Source of the DNA: Nectonema munidae
Taxonomy: Eukaryota > Nematomorpha > Nectonematoida > Nectonematidae
Reading direction: 5' to 3'
NCBI GenBank assembly: GCA_030549495.1
Contig: JAUIRK010000144.1
Span: 186,001-250,000 of the forward strand
DNA length: 64,000 nucleotides
The notes under the pieces: model-generated
Told to the model about the DNA's origin: nothing
The model's database searches: none
The model's input: the letters and a program-made list of their open reading frames with translations, nothing else
Made by a program: the position numbers and the translations under genes
In this document: piece after piece, positions 48,290 through 60,291 of the stretch
Numbering within the stretch: position 1 is the first letter of the stretch
Layout: each line of letters starts with the position of its first letter

Positions 48290-50619
48290 CAGTCAAACCT
48301 GCTTGAGCGACCACCTTTGAATAGCGTCCACCTCCCACAACGGTCACACATATCTCCTCCCAATTAGTTTACTCACATCACACCCTGTGAATAGCGGTCA
48401 TCTGCTAAACGCGACCAGCGTGCACTTTTTGATGTAATTAGCGACCATGTTGTTATGGAACACATTTTAAAAAGAAATTTATTTCTTAATGGGTTGCATA
48501 TGTATTTTTCTGTCAAACAAGAAAACTGTAAGTTGCATTGTAAAACTAGATTAGTAATACAATGATAGTTACCTTTGTTGTCAGTTGTTTTTGCTTCTTA
48601 TTATTCCATTCAGTATAGACACTAAGTGTCAATATTTATAAATAAAATAAAAGTCTTCTTTTAACTGACCAACTTGTTATCAATAAATTTATTATACACA
48701 AGAGGGAGGAGGCAAGAAAACTTAAGAGGACTAAACTCATACCTCTCTGTAGCAAATTAAATGAAAACATATGATGGATGATTTTTTATTACTCACTTTA
48801 TTTGCTTTCCTTATTTGCTACCTAGCCATTTTTAATTTTCGTATTTTAATCCAATTCAATTAATATTTTTCATTTTATTAATTTACAGTTATTACATTGC
48901 ATTTTTGTGTTATGTCTTCTAATTCTTCACTTTCTTCAAAAAATCGTAATCCACTTGCTCTTGAACAAAAAATTAAAGTGATAAAAATGCACACAAATGA
49001 AAAATTGAGCGCGCGTTCTATTCTTCAGAGACTTTTTATTAAAGGTATTCGTTGTGGTAAAACTCAGCTAGATTGTTACCTATAAGCGGTCCTTTGCTTC
49101 AAGAAAAGGCCAAACAAACAGCAGATTACCTGAAACTTGATGATTTCAAAGCATCAAATGGGTGGCTTGAAGCTTTTCGCCGTCGATATGGTATTGTGTA
49201 TGGCAAAATAAACGGAGAAAGTGCTGAAGTTGATAAATATGTTTTTGAAGAGTGGAAGCAAAAATTACCTGAAATTTGTTCTAGTTATGATCCTCGTAAC
49301 ATTTTTAATATAGATGAAACTGGGCTGTTTTTTAAAATATGCATTGATTCAACTTTACACTTCAAAGGTACAACTTGTTCTGGCGGAAAAAGATCAAAAG
49401 AACGTATAACTCTTTTACTGTGTGCTAATTTTATAGGAGAAAAAGAGCCGCTCATGGTGATTGGGAAATCACTTAAACCTCGTTGCTTTGGGAAAATACA
49501 GCATTAAGATCTTCCCGTAGCTTATCACGCAAATAAAAAAGCTTGGATGACAAGCAACCTTTTTGAACTTTTTATGAAAAATCTCAATAACAAAATGAAG
49601 TCACAAAACCGAAAAATTTTAGTTTTGCTGGATAATGCTCCGTGCCATCCTCGTTTAGATTTTTCCAAAACATTAAACTTGTTTTTCTTCCTCAACACTT
49701 CCTCTATTACTCAGCCAATGGATCAAGGAATTATACAAGCTCTCAAATTAAAATTTAGGAAGCGTCAGTTGAAGAATATAATAAATAAAATGAGACATGA
49801 ACATGAGTTGACTGCACTGGATCTGTTACGGCGAACTAATCTTCTAGAAGCAATATATTGGCTGCACGAAGAATGGAAAAGCTTAACTTCAGAAACAATC
49901 CAGAAGTGTTTTCAGAGAAGCGGATTAGGTTTTGTAAACACTGAAAAAGATGAAGACGAGGAGGCAATAACTGATTATATTGATACTGCTTGTTATGATA
50001 ATTTGAAGATAAACATGGAGGAATTTGTTCGTTTTGATAATGAAGCCTTGACAACTGATCATAATCACGCTATAACTATTGAAGATTTGCAACAACGCCT
50101 TGAAGTAAACAAGTTGATGATGATGGTATTGTAGACGCTGAAATACAATACAAAAATTTAGAAGATGTAAGCAAAAGTATAGCCGAAATTCAAGCTTTTG
50201 CAATACATAATGGGCTTCCTGCACTACTTTAAAAATGCATAGATTTAAACAATGTAGTGGAAGAAGAAATCCGAAAACAAGTACGCAATCTAAAGCAGTC
50301 AAAAATTTCCGATTTCTTTGATTTAAAATAAACAGTGTTTTAATGTGATGATTCCAAATCTTATTTTTCGTTGTATATATCAATAAAGTACTACTTCAAA
50401 AATTTTCATTATTTTAATTCTTTTACATCTTTTAAAATCACTATGTTTATACACATATATATCTTAAATAATAGTCAAATAATTAAAACTTGAAATTATA
50501 ACACAAATTTTTAAATAAAATAAAAAATAAATTTTTGTAAACCTGCTTGTTACGGCCACCTGTAAATAGCGTTCAAATGTTCTTACTCCCTTAAATGGTC
50601 GTTATAGACAGGTTTGACA
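48290..50619 (+). mobile_element. Tigger transposon 2, copy in unit 1
   Basis: The left end starts CAGTCAAACCTGCTTGAGCG after a TA at 48288-48289. The right end, reverse-complemented, reads GTCAAACCTGTCTATAACG. Subterminal motifs (CACCTTTGAATAGCGTCC left, CACCTGTAAATAGCGTTC right) recur on both sides. The right outermost bases have decayed and the TA there is not visible. It is a different Tigger lineage from the 6821 element and is AT-rich like its surroundings. Confidence 0.87.
48912..50331 (+). pseudogene. Tigger 2 transposase (unit 1), inactivated
   Basis: The frame opens MSSNSSLSSKNRNPLALEQK with the start of a psq helix-turn-helix. About 50 codons spanning the end of that motif and the first half of the CENP-B domain are missing near 49065. 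It resumes at ISGPLLQEKAKQ and DDFKASNGWLEAFRRRYG. The DDD residues are visible in NIDETG, LLDNAPCHP and QPMDQG. An in-frame TAA lies at 49505-49507, a frame change near 50115 (KLMMMVL) and another stop near 50230, before the typical C-terminus ISDFFDLK. Confidence 0.92.
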
Positions 50620-51173
50620 TTTTTAAATTTGAAAAATGAATAAATGTAATAACTAAAATTAAAAAGAAAAAATATGTTCTACAAATAAAGAGAAAGATGT
50701 TATTATGCTAAATGACAGGTGTAAAGTGGGAAACTTGGACTAATCAAAGATGAGTATTTTGTCCTTGCAGAAGAAATAAAGGCGCTTCTTGAATGCATGC
50801 AAAGAAGGCTAATTAGTAGCGTACTTTGTAAGATCATTCCAGTCATTGATTATTATTATTCTGTTTGAGAAATTTGGAAAACGAATATAAACACAATTGA
50901 TATATGAATGAATACATATAAAAGAGAATTATTTCTCTAATTACGTAGTCTACAAAAAGGACGAAAAGTGTATGTATCAGCAAACATTTTGTAAGGAACG
51001 GATGTAACAGTTGCGTCCTTTTAGGTATATGAATCAATATAATACTTTTTATACTATTTTTTTTAACAAACTTGTATTAGAAAGAATATAGTTTGACTTT
51101 GAAAGGACATCCATCACCCCAATTTACAGAAACTTTGTTAAATGCCAAAATCAAAAAATAAAAGTGTTGTATG
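50620..51173. other. Spacer after the Tigger element (unit 1)
   Basis: AT-rich sequence. The minus-strand frame 50843-51037 has no recognisable domain and is copied in unit 2. Nothing else can be supported. Confidence 0.5.
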
Positions 51174-51291
51174 CAGTGGCGGTTTTAGGGGGGGGGGGGG
51201 GCATGGCCCCTCCAGTTTTTTGGCTGGACCCCATGTTCAGGGCGCACATCCGGGAGGGCGAGGGGTGCGACCGCCCCCCCCCCCCCCCCCC
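51174..51291 (+). mobile_element. hAT-like terminus with G-run and C-run at the unit 1/2 junction
   Basis: CAGTGGCGGTTTTAGG is followed by a G-run, then GCATGGCCCCTCC, GGGCGCACATCCGGG and a C-run that ends exactly at the repeat junction. CAGTGGCGG-type ends are common for hAT elements. An equivalent sequence is at 58732-58842. No matching opposite end is certain. Confidence 0.5.
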
Positions 51292-51680
51292 AATAATTTT
51301 CTATAAGTAAGAGTTGTTGCTTGTTTATAAAACATGTATGCAGACATTCGAATCAATCAAACATCATGCCAAGTTGCTCTGAAATTCCTATCGAACATAT
51401 TTTACAGACGATACGTGAGAGCTATATAATAATAATAATCCATTGCTTCAATATGCACACAAAAAGTAAGCAATGTTTATCACAGTGTCTCCTCTTTTTA
51501 GTATTTTTGAGCAAACACATGTTGATGATCAAATAGATTTTCTCATCTTCTGTCACAGTGATGATTCTATTTCTCTTCCGCTTTCTCTACTAAAACTCAA
51601 TCATTCACTCAAGCTCTCTTCTTTCGTGCAAGCCCTCTTCCCTTGTTAAGTTCTTCTATCTCATTCAGTTCTCTTCTCTC

Positions 51681-51849
51681 CAGTGACGTAGCTAGACTGG
51701 GGCATGAGGGGCCGTGCCCACATTCCTATGTACCTCGTGGTTCCCCCATGCATCTTATGCGATATCAGGTTTTTGAAAATTTCTCCAATGAAAGGATCAA
51801 GAAAGTATAAATAATGTTGCGCAAGTTTTTTGTTTTTAAATTAAAATAG
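51681..51849 (+). mobile_element. Left part of a non-autonomous hAT element (unit 2)
   Basis: Identical to the truncated element at 44152: CAGTGACGTAGCTAGACTGG start, right end deleted. Confidence 0.65.
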
Positions 51850-52315
51850 TTTTCAATCATTACAATTTTTATATCAATGAATATTGTTAGACTCGCGCTA
51901 AGATTTTTTTTCAACAAAGGTCATTTAATCTTTATCACTACGTTTGTTACATTTGAAAACTTTTATTTTTTCGAGTCAAGAAGTTTTTTTAATAGCTATT
52001 TGGGAATGAATATTTTGACTAGCTATTCGGTTTAAAAGTAAGAATACTCTATTTTCTTAATATTTGAGCAGAGATATTTTTTATAATGTTCGATTGTTAA
52101 ATTTTATAAGTAACGCTCTACATAATCAAATACCTTCTTTTTTTTTAGAAAATTTGTTGATTATTATAATAAAAATATAATATCGAAACAAAATGTTTCA
52201 GTTGTTAAAAATGTACTTGATCTATTTATGACAGCTGTCAGAATTTTATTTGTAGACAGAAATATTCAAAAAAAAACGCAATGGTTTTCTTTTCTCGTAT
52301 GCTTTGATTTAGTTT

Positions 52316-52635
52316 GGTCCTCGGACATTTCGCCCCATTATTTTCATAAGACAGTTCGTCCCATTGACAATTCGCTCCATTATTTTCATAAGACACTTCG
52401 TCCCATAGACAATTCGCCCCATTATTTTCATAAGACATTTTGTCTCATGGACAATTCTAAAAAATTAAGAGATAAAATGATTAATTTGAAATAATTTAAT
52501 AGAGATAAAATAAACAAGAATATAAAATTTTTTAATAATTTTACACATTTAATAAGCAAGATGGATGAAACAAATAGCCTATGAGACAATTTGTCCAGGG
52601 GGCAAATTGTCTTAGGGGCGAAATGTCTATCGACC
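52316..52635 (+). mobile_element. TIR-array element A, copy in unit 2 (320 bp)
   Basis: Same ends, three tandem subunits and flanks as the copy at 44787; it arose by the segmental duplication and not by a new insertion. Confidence 0.8.
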
Positions 52636-52927
52636 GTTAGTTAAAATAATTTTTTAATTAAAAGGGCTAGCTACTTAAATGTTGGCTTTTGCTGTTTATA
52701 AAAATTTGAAAATATCAAATAAACTAATTCTTTATGCCTCCTATTATTTTGAAATTATTCTGAGAACAGACGGTTCCATTTTAAAATAGTCTGCTTTATT
52801 AGTTTATTTTGTTTCCTTTCTCTCTTATGTTAATTATGTAGCAAATTTTTTAATTTTGAGTGGTGCAGCGGATGTATTTTCATTGACCAGGCACTGATGT
52901 ACTGCTTATGTCAAACTATGAACAAAT

Positions 52928-52999
52928 TCGTATCGATGAGGAATCGAATCCAGAGGCTTCCGTGCTATGTCCATCATCTCAACCAACCTGCCATGCCAC
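52928..52999 (-). repeat. tRNA-derived SINE head (unit 2)
   Basis: Duplicate of the SINE at 45399, with the same A and B boxes on the minus strand. Confidence 0.6.
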
Positions 53000-53653
53000 C
53001 CATAGATAGAGTATGCTGTAGGGGATACGTCAAATTAGTTTTCAAAAAACTTAAGTTATGCCCTAAAATTTTTTAGTTTTTGTTGAAGCTCTATAACTTT
53101 TTCTGATAGACTTTTTTTCCTTAAAATTTATTATAAAAGGCAAATCATTGCTAAATGTTAAAAGTTATTTTACTTTTTGTGGCTTGTATCAATTTAGCTT
53201 TTAAACTATTTTTGAATGATGCTGAGTAAAATGAAATAATACGATCTTAATTTTTTGTTTGCACAATTATAATTTCATTTTATACCCTTGCCCCTGAATC
53301 AATCACATGTTTTCATATAAACATCGCAGGGTGTCTAGTAGACTCTTTGCCTTTAGACTACATTCACTCATAAAACTATCTAACCTTCAGTTATTTGTTT
53401 TCTCTATGAATCAAATATCCTTTCATCAATTCCTGTAATGTGCCTGGTAGACTACTTCATTTTTCAAATGAAAAGCCTATTCCACCCCCTAACAATTTTG
53501 GATTTTTTTAAACTAGTGTATATTCTGCAAACTTAATTAAAATATTTTCGCTGGAAGTATAGTATTTAAATTCACCAATTTTGTAAAAAAAATATAAAGT
53601 AGTCTTATAAATTTAGGACTTTAGGTATGCACTGAATACACTCTTTTTTAAAG

Positions 53654-54612
53654 TGTCGACAGACATTTCGCCCCATAGACAATTCGCCCCATTGACAAAT
53701 TGTCTCATAGGCTATTTGTTTCATCCATCTTTGTTTATTATGTGTAAAATTATTAAAAATTTTTATATTCTTGTTTATTTTATCTCTATTAAATTATTTC
53801 AAATTAATTATTTATCTGTTAATTTTTTTTATCACTTTTAAATAATTTTAAATTATTGATGATAAAATTGAAGAAAAAGATAATTACGATGATATTACAA
53901 TTACAAGATATTAATTTTTATTTTGTTTAAAAATTATATTTGTTTTTTATAAAATAAATGCCTTTCAAAAAACTAAATAAAATTAAAATATAGCTATTTT
54001 TATTGAGATGAGTTGTCATATTAGGCAAAACGTTTATATGCCAAATCGTTTTACGAAAAATAGTCTTATGAAAAAAGCGTAAAAGTCTTAAAAAATTGAA
54101 AAAACGGTTTTATAAAACAATAGTGCTAATTGATCTGCATAAATAGAGTAAATTGTCTATGGCAAGAAAATTGAAATAATTGTCTTATAAAAATAGGACT
54201 GGAAGTTTTATAAAAATAATAGAGCGCATTCTGTTATAAAATTAATGGGACAAATTGAGCATGAGGCAAATCGTCTTATGAAAATTATGAGGCGAATTAT
54301 TTTATGAAAATAATGGGGCAAATTGTTTTATGAAAATAGTTAGGCGAATTGTCCATGAGACAAAATGTCTTATGAAAATAATGGGGCGAATTGTCCATGA
54401 GACAAATGTCTTATGAAAATAATGGGGCGAATTGTCCATGAGACAAAATGTCTTATGAAAATAATGGGGCGAATTGTCCATGAGACAAAATGTCTTATGA
54501 AAATAATGGGTCGAATTGTCCATGGGACGAACGGTCTTATGAAAATAATGGGGCGAATTGTCCAAGGGACGAACTGTCTTATGAAAATAATGGGGCGAAA
54601 TGTCTGAGGACC
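53654..54612 (-). mobile_element. TIR-array element B, copy in unit 2 (959 bp)
   Basis: Duplicate of the element at 46126 with the same TTTTAAAG duplications (53646-53653 and 54613-54620). The array again has six 42-bp units, one of which has lost a single base (GAGACAAATGTC), so the spurious ORF is shorter here. Confidence 0.88.
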
Positions 54613-55050
54613 TTTTAAAGGATTGCTTGAATATTTGGTCTCCCGTGGTATTTCCAGACCACTAATTTTGAAATTGCAACAAAAAAATTCCGCCCCCCCC
54701 CCCCAATAATTTTGAGGATGTGCGCCCCTGTTTAGAAAGTACCTAATATTTTATTTTTTTGCATAGCTTTCTTTTCTTTTAGAAACAGTATAAGATCACC
54801 ACTATTTAAACCTGTAGATCATATAAGAGGATATTTTTAATATTCATGATGTTTATTGTTAAATTTTAATAATAAAATTCAATTTCAAATATCCCTGAGA
54901 GCATTATAAGTCTTTGGACATAAAATCAACGAATCAGCTGCGCTATAGATGTTGATGAGATTAAAATTTTAATTTATTCAATAAGCAACAAATTAAGGTT
55001 AGATTTCGATTAAGTGTAACTCATATATTTGATTTAAGAATTAATTGACG

Positions 55051-55317
55051 ATGGCGTTGAGTAAAAAAACTAAACATGTCATGATACAAAAGAAGATAAG
55101 AGCAAAACTATGTGCTTTGCTGGCTGAACAAAAAAGTGCTCAAACTTACTCTTCAAAGTCTACTGCTTCAAGCTTACAAAATGAAGTCGTTCCAAAGAAA
55201 GCTGATGATATTAAGTATTTTATTCCTGTTGTTATCAAGCAAGAAGTTTTAAGTAGCGATCCAGTTTTGGCGCAAGAAAGCGTTGTGTTGAAGAAGGTTA
55301 TTTTAAACTATAATTAA
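55051..55317 (+). CDS. Small unrecognised ORF (unit 2)
   Basis: The protein is identical to that of 47519-47785. Because the whole unit is nearly identical, the match does not by itself show selection. Confidence 0.4.
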   Translation: MALSKKTKHVMIQKKIRAKLCALLAEQKSAQTYSSKSTASSLQNEVVPKKADDIKYFIPVVIKQEVLSSDPVLAQESVVLKKVILNYN

Positions 55318-55821
55318 TGCCAATGTCAATTTTTGCCTGTTTTTGAGTTGACGCTAAAGTGTTCGAAGAAAGGGCGTTCACAAATGATGTCAGCTACCCC
55401 CTCTCTTCAACTTTTTACTATATATATATTCTCTCATCAAATAGATATATAGTTTATGGCTGACATAATTTGTGAAAGATCCCATCAAAGTTTAAATAGA
55501 AACCACAATGGCTATGCGCAGTAGCTGCTTATCTAGAATATGGTGAAACAAGTTTGATGTTCTTTATTTAGATTTTAAACTTTGCAAAGAGAGAATAAAA
55601 AAACAAGTTTTCAACTGTTACTGTCTTTAATTTAATTCCTTGATAACCGAAAGTAAAATGCCCATGCTTTTTTAAAATTGAAATGTATAAGTGCTATATG
55701 TGCAATAATTTAGAATCTATATATAGAGCTTCTTTAAACAAAGTGGTGATTTCTACTTTCGATTTCGGCTAGATTCCATTCCTTGAAGTTTTGTAAAATG
55801 AACATCGGCTTTAAGTAGATA

Positions 55822-58176
55822 CAGTCAAACCTGCTTGATCGACCACCTTTGGATAGCGTCCACCTCCCATAACGGTCACACATATCTCCTCCCAATAAGT
55901 TTACTCACATCACACCCTGTGAATAGCGGTCATCTGCTAAACGCGACCAGCGTGCACTTTTTGATGTAATTAGTGACCATGTTGTTATGGAACACATTTT
56001 AATAAGAAATTTATTTCTTAATGGGTTGCATATGTATTTTTCTGTCAAACAAGAAAACTGTAAGTTGCATACATATAATATTCATTTTCTGTAAAACTAG
56101 ATTAGTAATACAATGATAGTTACCTTTGTTTTGTTGTCAGTTGTTTTTGCTTCTTATTATTCCATTCAGTATAGACACTAAGTGTCAATATTTATAAATA
56201 AAATAAAAGTCTTCTTTTAACTGACCAACTTGTTATCAATAAATTTATTATACACAAGAGGGAGGAGGCAAGAAAACTTAAGAGGACTAAACTCATACCT
56301 CTCTGTAGCAAATTAAATGAAAACATATGATGGATGATTTTTTATTACTCACTTTATTTGCTTTCCTTATTTGCTACCTAGCCATTTTTAATTTTCGTAT
56401 TTTAATCCAATTCAATTAATATTTTTCATTTTATTAATTTACAGTTATTACATTGCATTTTTGTGTTATGTCTTCTAATTCTTCACTTTCTTCAAAAAAT
56501 CGTAATCCACTTGCTCTTGAACAAAAAATTAAAGTGATAAAAATGCACACAAATGAAAAATTGAGCGCGCGTTCTATTCTTCAGAGACTTTTTATTAAAG
56601 GTATTCGTTGTGGTAAAACTCAGCTAGATTGTTACCTATAAGCGGTCCTTTGCTTCAAGAAAAGGCCAAACAAACAGCAGATTACCTGAAACTTGATGAT
56701 TTCAAAGCATCAAATGGGTGGCTTGAAGCTTTTCGCCGTCGATATGGTATTGTGTATGGCAAAATAAACGGAGAAAGTGCTGAAGTTGATAAATATGTTT
56801 TTGAAGAGTGGAAGCAAAAATTACCTGAAATTTGTTCTAGTTATGATCCTCGTAACATTTTTAATATAGATGAAACTGGGCTGTTTTTTAAAATATGCAT
56901 TGATTCAACTTTACACTTCAAAGGTACAACTTGTTCTGGCGGAAAAAGATCAAAAGAACGTATAACTCTTTTACTGTGTGCTAATTTTATAGGAGAAAAA
57001 GAGCCGCTCATGGTGATTGGGAAATCACTTAAACCTCGTTGCTTTGGGAAAATACAGCATTAAGATCTTCCCGTAGCTTATCACGCAAATAAAAAAGCTT
57101 GGATGACAAGCAACCTTTTTGAACTTTTTATGAAAAATCTCAATAACAAAATGAAGTCACAAAACCGAAAAATTTTAGTTTTGCTGGATAATGCTCCGTG
57201 CCATCCTCGTTTAGATTTTTCCAAAACATTAAACTTGTTTTTCTTCCTCAACACTTCCTCTATTACTCAGCCAATGGATCAAGGAATTATACAAGCTCTC
57301 AAATTAAAATTTAGGAAGCGTCAGTTGAAGAATATAATAAATAAAATGAGACATGAACATGAGTTGACTGCACTGGATCTGTTACGGCGAACTAATCTTC
57401 TAGAAGCAATATATTGGCTGCACGAAGAATGGAAAAGCTTAACTTCAGAAACAATCCAGAAGTGTTTTCAGAGAAGCGGATTAGGTTTTGTAAACACTGA
57501 AAAAGATGAAGACGAGGAGGCAATAACTGATTATATTGATACTGCTTGTTATGATAATTTGAAGATAAACATGGAGGAATTTGTTCGTTTTGATAATGAA
57601 GTCTTGACAACTGATCATAATCACCCTATAACTATTGAAGATTTGCAACAACGCCTTGAAGTAAACAAGTTGATGAAGATGGTATTGTAGACGCTGAAAT
57701 ACAATACAAAAATTTAGAAGATGTAAGCAAAACTATAGCCGAAATTCAAGCTTTTGCAATACATAATGGGCTTCCTGCACTACTTTAAAAATGCATAGAT
57801 TTAAACAATGTAGTGGAAGAAGAAATCCGAAAACAAGTACGCAATCTAAAGCAGTCAAAAATTTCCGATTTCTTTGATTTAAAATAAACAGTGTTTTAAT
57901 GTGATGATTCCAAATCTTATTTTTCGTTGTATATATCAATAAAGTACTACTTCAAAAATTTTCATTATTTTAATTCTTTTACATCTTTTAAAATCACTAT
58001 GTTTATACACATATATATCTTAAATAATAGTCAAATAATTAAAACTTGAAATTATAACACAAATTTTTAAATAAAATAAAAAATGAATTTTTGTAAACCT
58101 GCTTGTTACGGCCACCTGTAAATAGCGTTCAAATGTTCTTACTCCCTTAAATGGTCGTTATAGACAGGTTTGACAT
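55822..58176 (+). mobile_element. Tigger transposon 2, copy in unit 2
   Basis: The left end is CAGTCAAACCTGCTTGATCG after TA at 55820-55821; the right end decays in TTGACATTTTT as in unit 1. It differs from the unit 1 copy by a few substitutions and a small insertion near 56065-56085. Confidence 0.87.
56468..57887 (+). pseudogene. Tigger 2 transposase (unit 2), inactivated
   Basis: It carries the same lesions as the unit 1 copy: loss of about 50 codons of the DNA-binding region, an in-frame TAA (57061-57063), and the 3' frame change and stop. The catalytic motifs NIDETG, LLDNAPCHP and QPMDQG and the C-terminal ISDFFDLK remain. A few residues differ (EVLTTDHNHPI against EALTTDHNHAI). Lesions shared by both copies predate the duplication. 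Confidence 0.92.
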
Positions 58177-58731
58177 TTTTAAATTTGAAAAATGAATAAA
58201 TGTAATAACTAAAATTAAAAAGAAAAAATTTGTTCTACAAATAAAGAGAAAGATGTTATTATGCTAAATGACAGATGTAAAGTGGGAAACTTGGACTAAT
58301 CAAAGATGAGTATTTTGTCCTTGCAGAAGAAATAAAGGCGCTTCTTGAATGCATGCAAAGAAGGCTAATTAAAGTAGCGTACTTTGTAAGATCATTCCAG
58401 TCATTGATTATTATTATTCTGTTTGAGAAATTTGGAAAACGAATATAAACACAATTGATATATGAATGAATACATATAAAAGAGAATTATTTCTCTAATT
58501 ACGTAGTCTACAAAAAGGACGAAAAGTGTATGTATCAGCAAACATTTTGTAAGGAACGGATGTAACAGTTGCGTCCTTTTAGGTATATGAATCAATATAA
58601 TACTTTTTATACTATTTTTTTTAACAAACTTGTATTAGAAAGAATATAGTTTGACTTTGAAAGGACATCCATCACCCCAATTTACAGAAACTTTGTTAAA
58701 TGCCAAAATCAAAAAATAAAAGTGTTGTATG
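58177..58731. other. Spacer after the Tigger element (unit 2)
   Basis: Copy of 50620-51173; no gene recognised. Confidence 0.5.
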
Positions 58732-58842
58732 CAGTGGCGGTTTTAGGGGGGGGGGGGGCATGGCCCCTCCAGTTTTTTGGCTGGACCCCATGTTCAGGGC
58801 GCACATCCGGGAGGGCGAGGGGTGCGACCGCCCCCCCCCCCC
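58732..58842 (+). mobile_element. hAT-like terminus at the unit 2/3 junction
   Basis: Copy of 51174-51291: CAGTGGCGGTTTTAGG, G-run, GCATGGCCCC, then a C-run ending at the repeat junction. Confidence 0.5.
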
Positions 58843-59231
58843 AATAATTTTCTATAAGTAAGAGTTGTTGCTTGTTTATAAAACATGTATGCAGACATTC
58901 GAATCAATCAAACATCATGCCAAGTTGCTCTGAAATTCCTATCGAACATATTTTACAGACGATGCGTGAGAGCTATATAATAATAATAATAATCCATTGC
59001 TTCAATATGCACACAATAAGTAAGCAATGTTTATCACAGTGTCTCGTAGTATTTTTGAGCAAACACATGTTGATGATCCACTAGATTTTCTCATCTTCTG
59101 TCACGGTGATTCTATTTCTCTTTCTGTCTCCTCTGTTTTTCTCTTCCGCTTTCTCTGCAAAACTCAATCATTCACTCAAGCTCTCTTCTTTCATTCAAGC
59201 CCTCTTCTCTCTCATTCAGCTCTATTCTCTC

Positions 59232-59429
59232 CAGTCACGTAGCTAGACTGGGCATGAGGGGCCGTGCCCACACTCCTATGTACCGCATGGTGCCCCCATG
59301 CAACTTATGCGATATAAGTTTTTGAAAATTTCTCCAATGAAAGGATCAAGAAAGTATAAATAATGTTGCGCAAGTTTTTTGTTTTTAAATTGTGACCCTT
59401 CTATCAACTTTTTTTTGGCTACACCACTG
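59232..59429 (+). mobile_element. Complete non-autonomous hAT element, about 198 bp
   Basis: It starts CAGTCACGTAGCTAGACTGG and ends TTTTGGCTACACCACTG, so the ends are inverted repeats of the CAGTGGTGTAGC type. The flanks ATTCTCTC and CTTCTGTC match at six of eight; the left flank in units 1 and 2 (CTTCTCTC) matches the right flank at seven of eight. It has no coding capacity. Confidence 0.72.
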
Positions 59430-59941
59430 CTTCTGTCTAATTTGCATTTAGAGTTAAATTAAAATAGTTTACAATCGTTACAATTTTATATCAATGAATA
59501 TTGTTAGACTCGCCCTAAGAATTTTTTTTCAACAAAAGTCACTTAATCTTTATCACTACGTTTGCTACATTTTGAAACATTTGAAAACTTTAATTTTTTC
59601 AAGTCAAGAAATTTTTTTAAATACATATTTGTGTATGAATATTTTGATTATCTATTAACTTTAAAAGCAAGAATACTCTATTTGCTTAATATTTGAGCAG
59701 AGATATTTTTTATAATGTTCCATTGTTAAATTTTATAAGTAACACTGTACATAATCAAATCACTTTTTTTAAGAAAATTTGTTGATTATTATAATAAAAA
59801 TATAATATAGAAACAAAATGTTTCAGTTGTTAAAAATGTACTTGATCTATTTATGACAGCTGTCAGAATTTTATTTGTAGACAAATATTCAAAAAAACGC
59901 AATGATTTTTTTTTCTCGTATACTTTGATTTATGTTAGTTT

Positions 59942-60291
59942 GGTCCTCGGACATTTCGTCCCATTATTTTCATAAGACAGTTCGTCCCATGTACAATTCT
60001 CCCCATTATTTTCATAAGACAGTTTGTCCCATGGACAATTCGCCCCATTATTTTCATAAGACATTTTTTTTCATGGACAATTCGCCCCGTTATTTTCATA
60101 AGACATTTTGTCTCATGGACAATTCTAAAAAATTAAGAGATAAATTGATTAATTTAATAGAGATAAAATAAACAAGAATATAAAATTTTTTAATAATTTT
60201 ACACATAATAAGCAAAGATGGATGAAACTAATAGCTTATGAGACAATTTGTCAGCGGGCAAATTGTCTATGGGGCGAAATGTCTGTCGACC
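59942..60291 (+). mobile_element. TIR-array element A, copy in unit 3 (350 bp)
   Basis: It has four tandem 42-bp subunits where units 1 and 2 have three, with the same left and right termini. The flanks are GTTAGTTT and GTTATTTA. With the unit 1 flank GTTAGTTA they suggest an original 8-bp target duplication GTTAGTTW. Confidence 0.8.

Larger units (their letters stand above)
43741..51291. repeat. Tandem segmental duplication, unit 1 (7551 bp)
   Basis: The unit starts AATAATTTTCTATAAGTA right after a C-run. The same start follows C-runs at 51292 and 58843, so the period is 7551 bp. Units 1 and 2 are nearly identical, with a handful of substitutions and a few small indels (for example about 20 extra bases near 56065 in unit 2). 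The first 100 bases of unit 1 differ most. Content: truncated hAT end, element A, SINE, element B, a 90-codon ORF and a Tigger copy. Confidence 0.93.
51292..58842. repeat. Tandem segmental duplication, unit 2 (7551 bp)
   Basis: It is nearly identical to unit 1 over almost its whole length, but its first roughly 100 bases (GTTGCTTGTTTATAAAACATG, GACATTCG, CATCATGCC) match unit 3 better than unit 1. From about 51.4-51.5 kb onward it follows unit 1. This switch is what unequal crossing-over between a unit 1-like and a unit 3-like sequence leaves behind. Confidence 0.93.

Noticed and set aside
49836-50383. Minus-strand ORFs in the Tigger 2 region
   Set aside because: Shadows of the transposase remains on the opposite strand.
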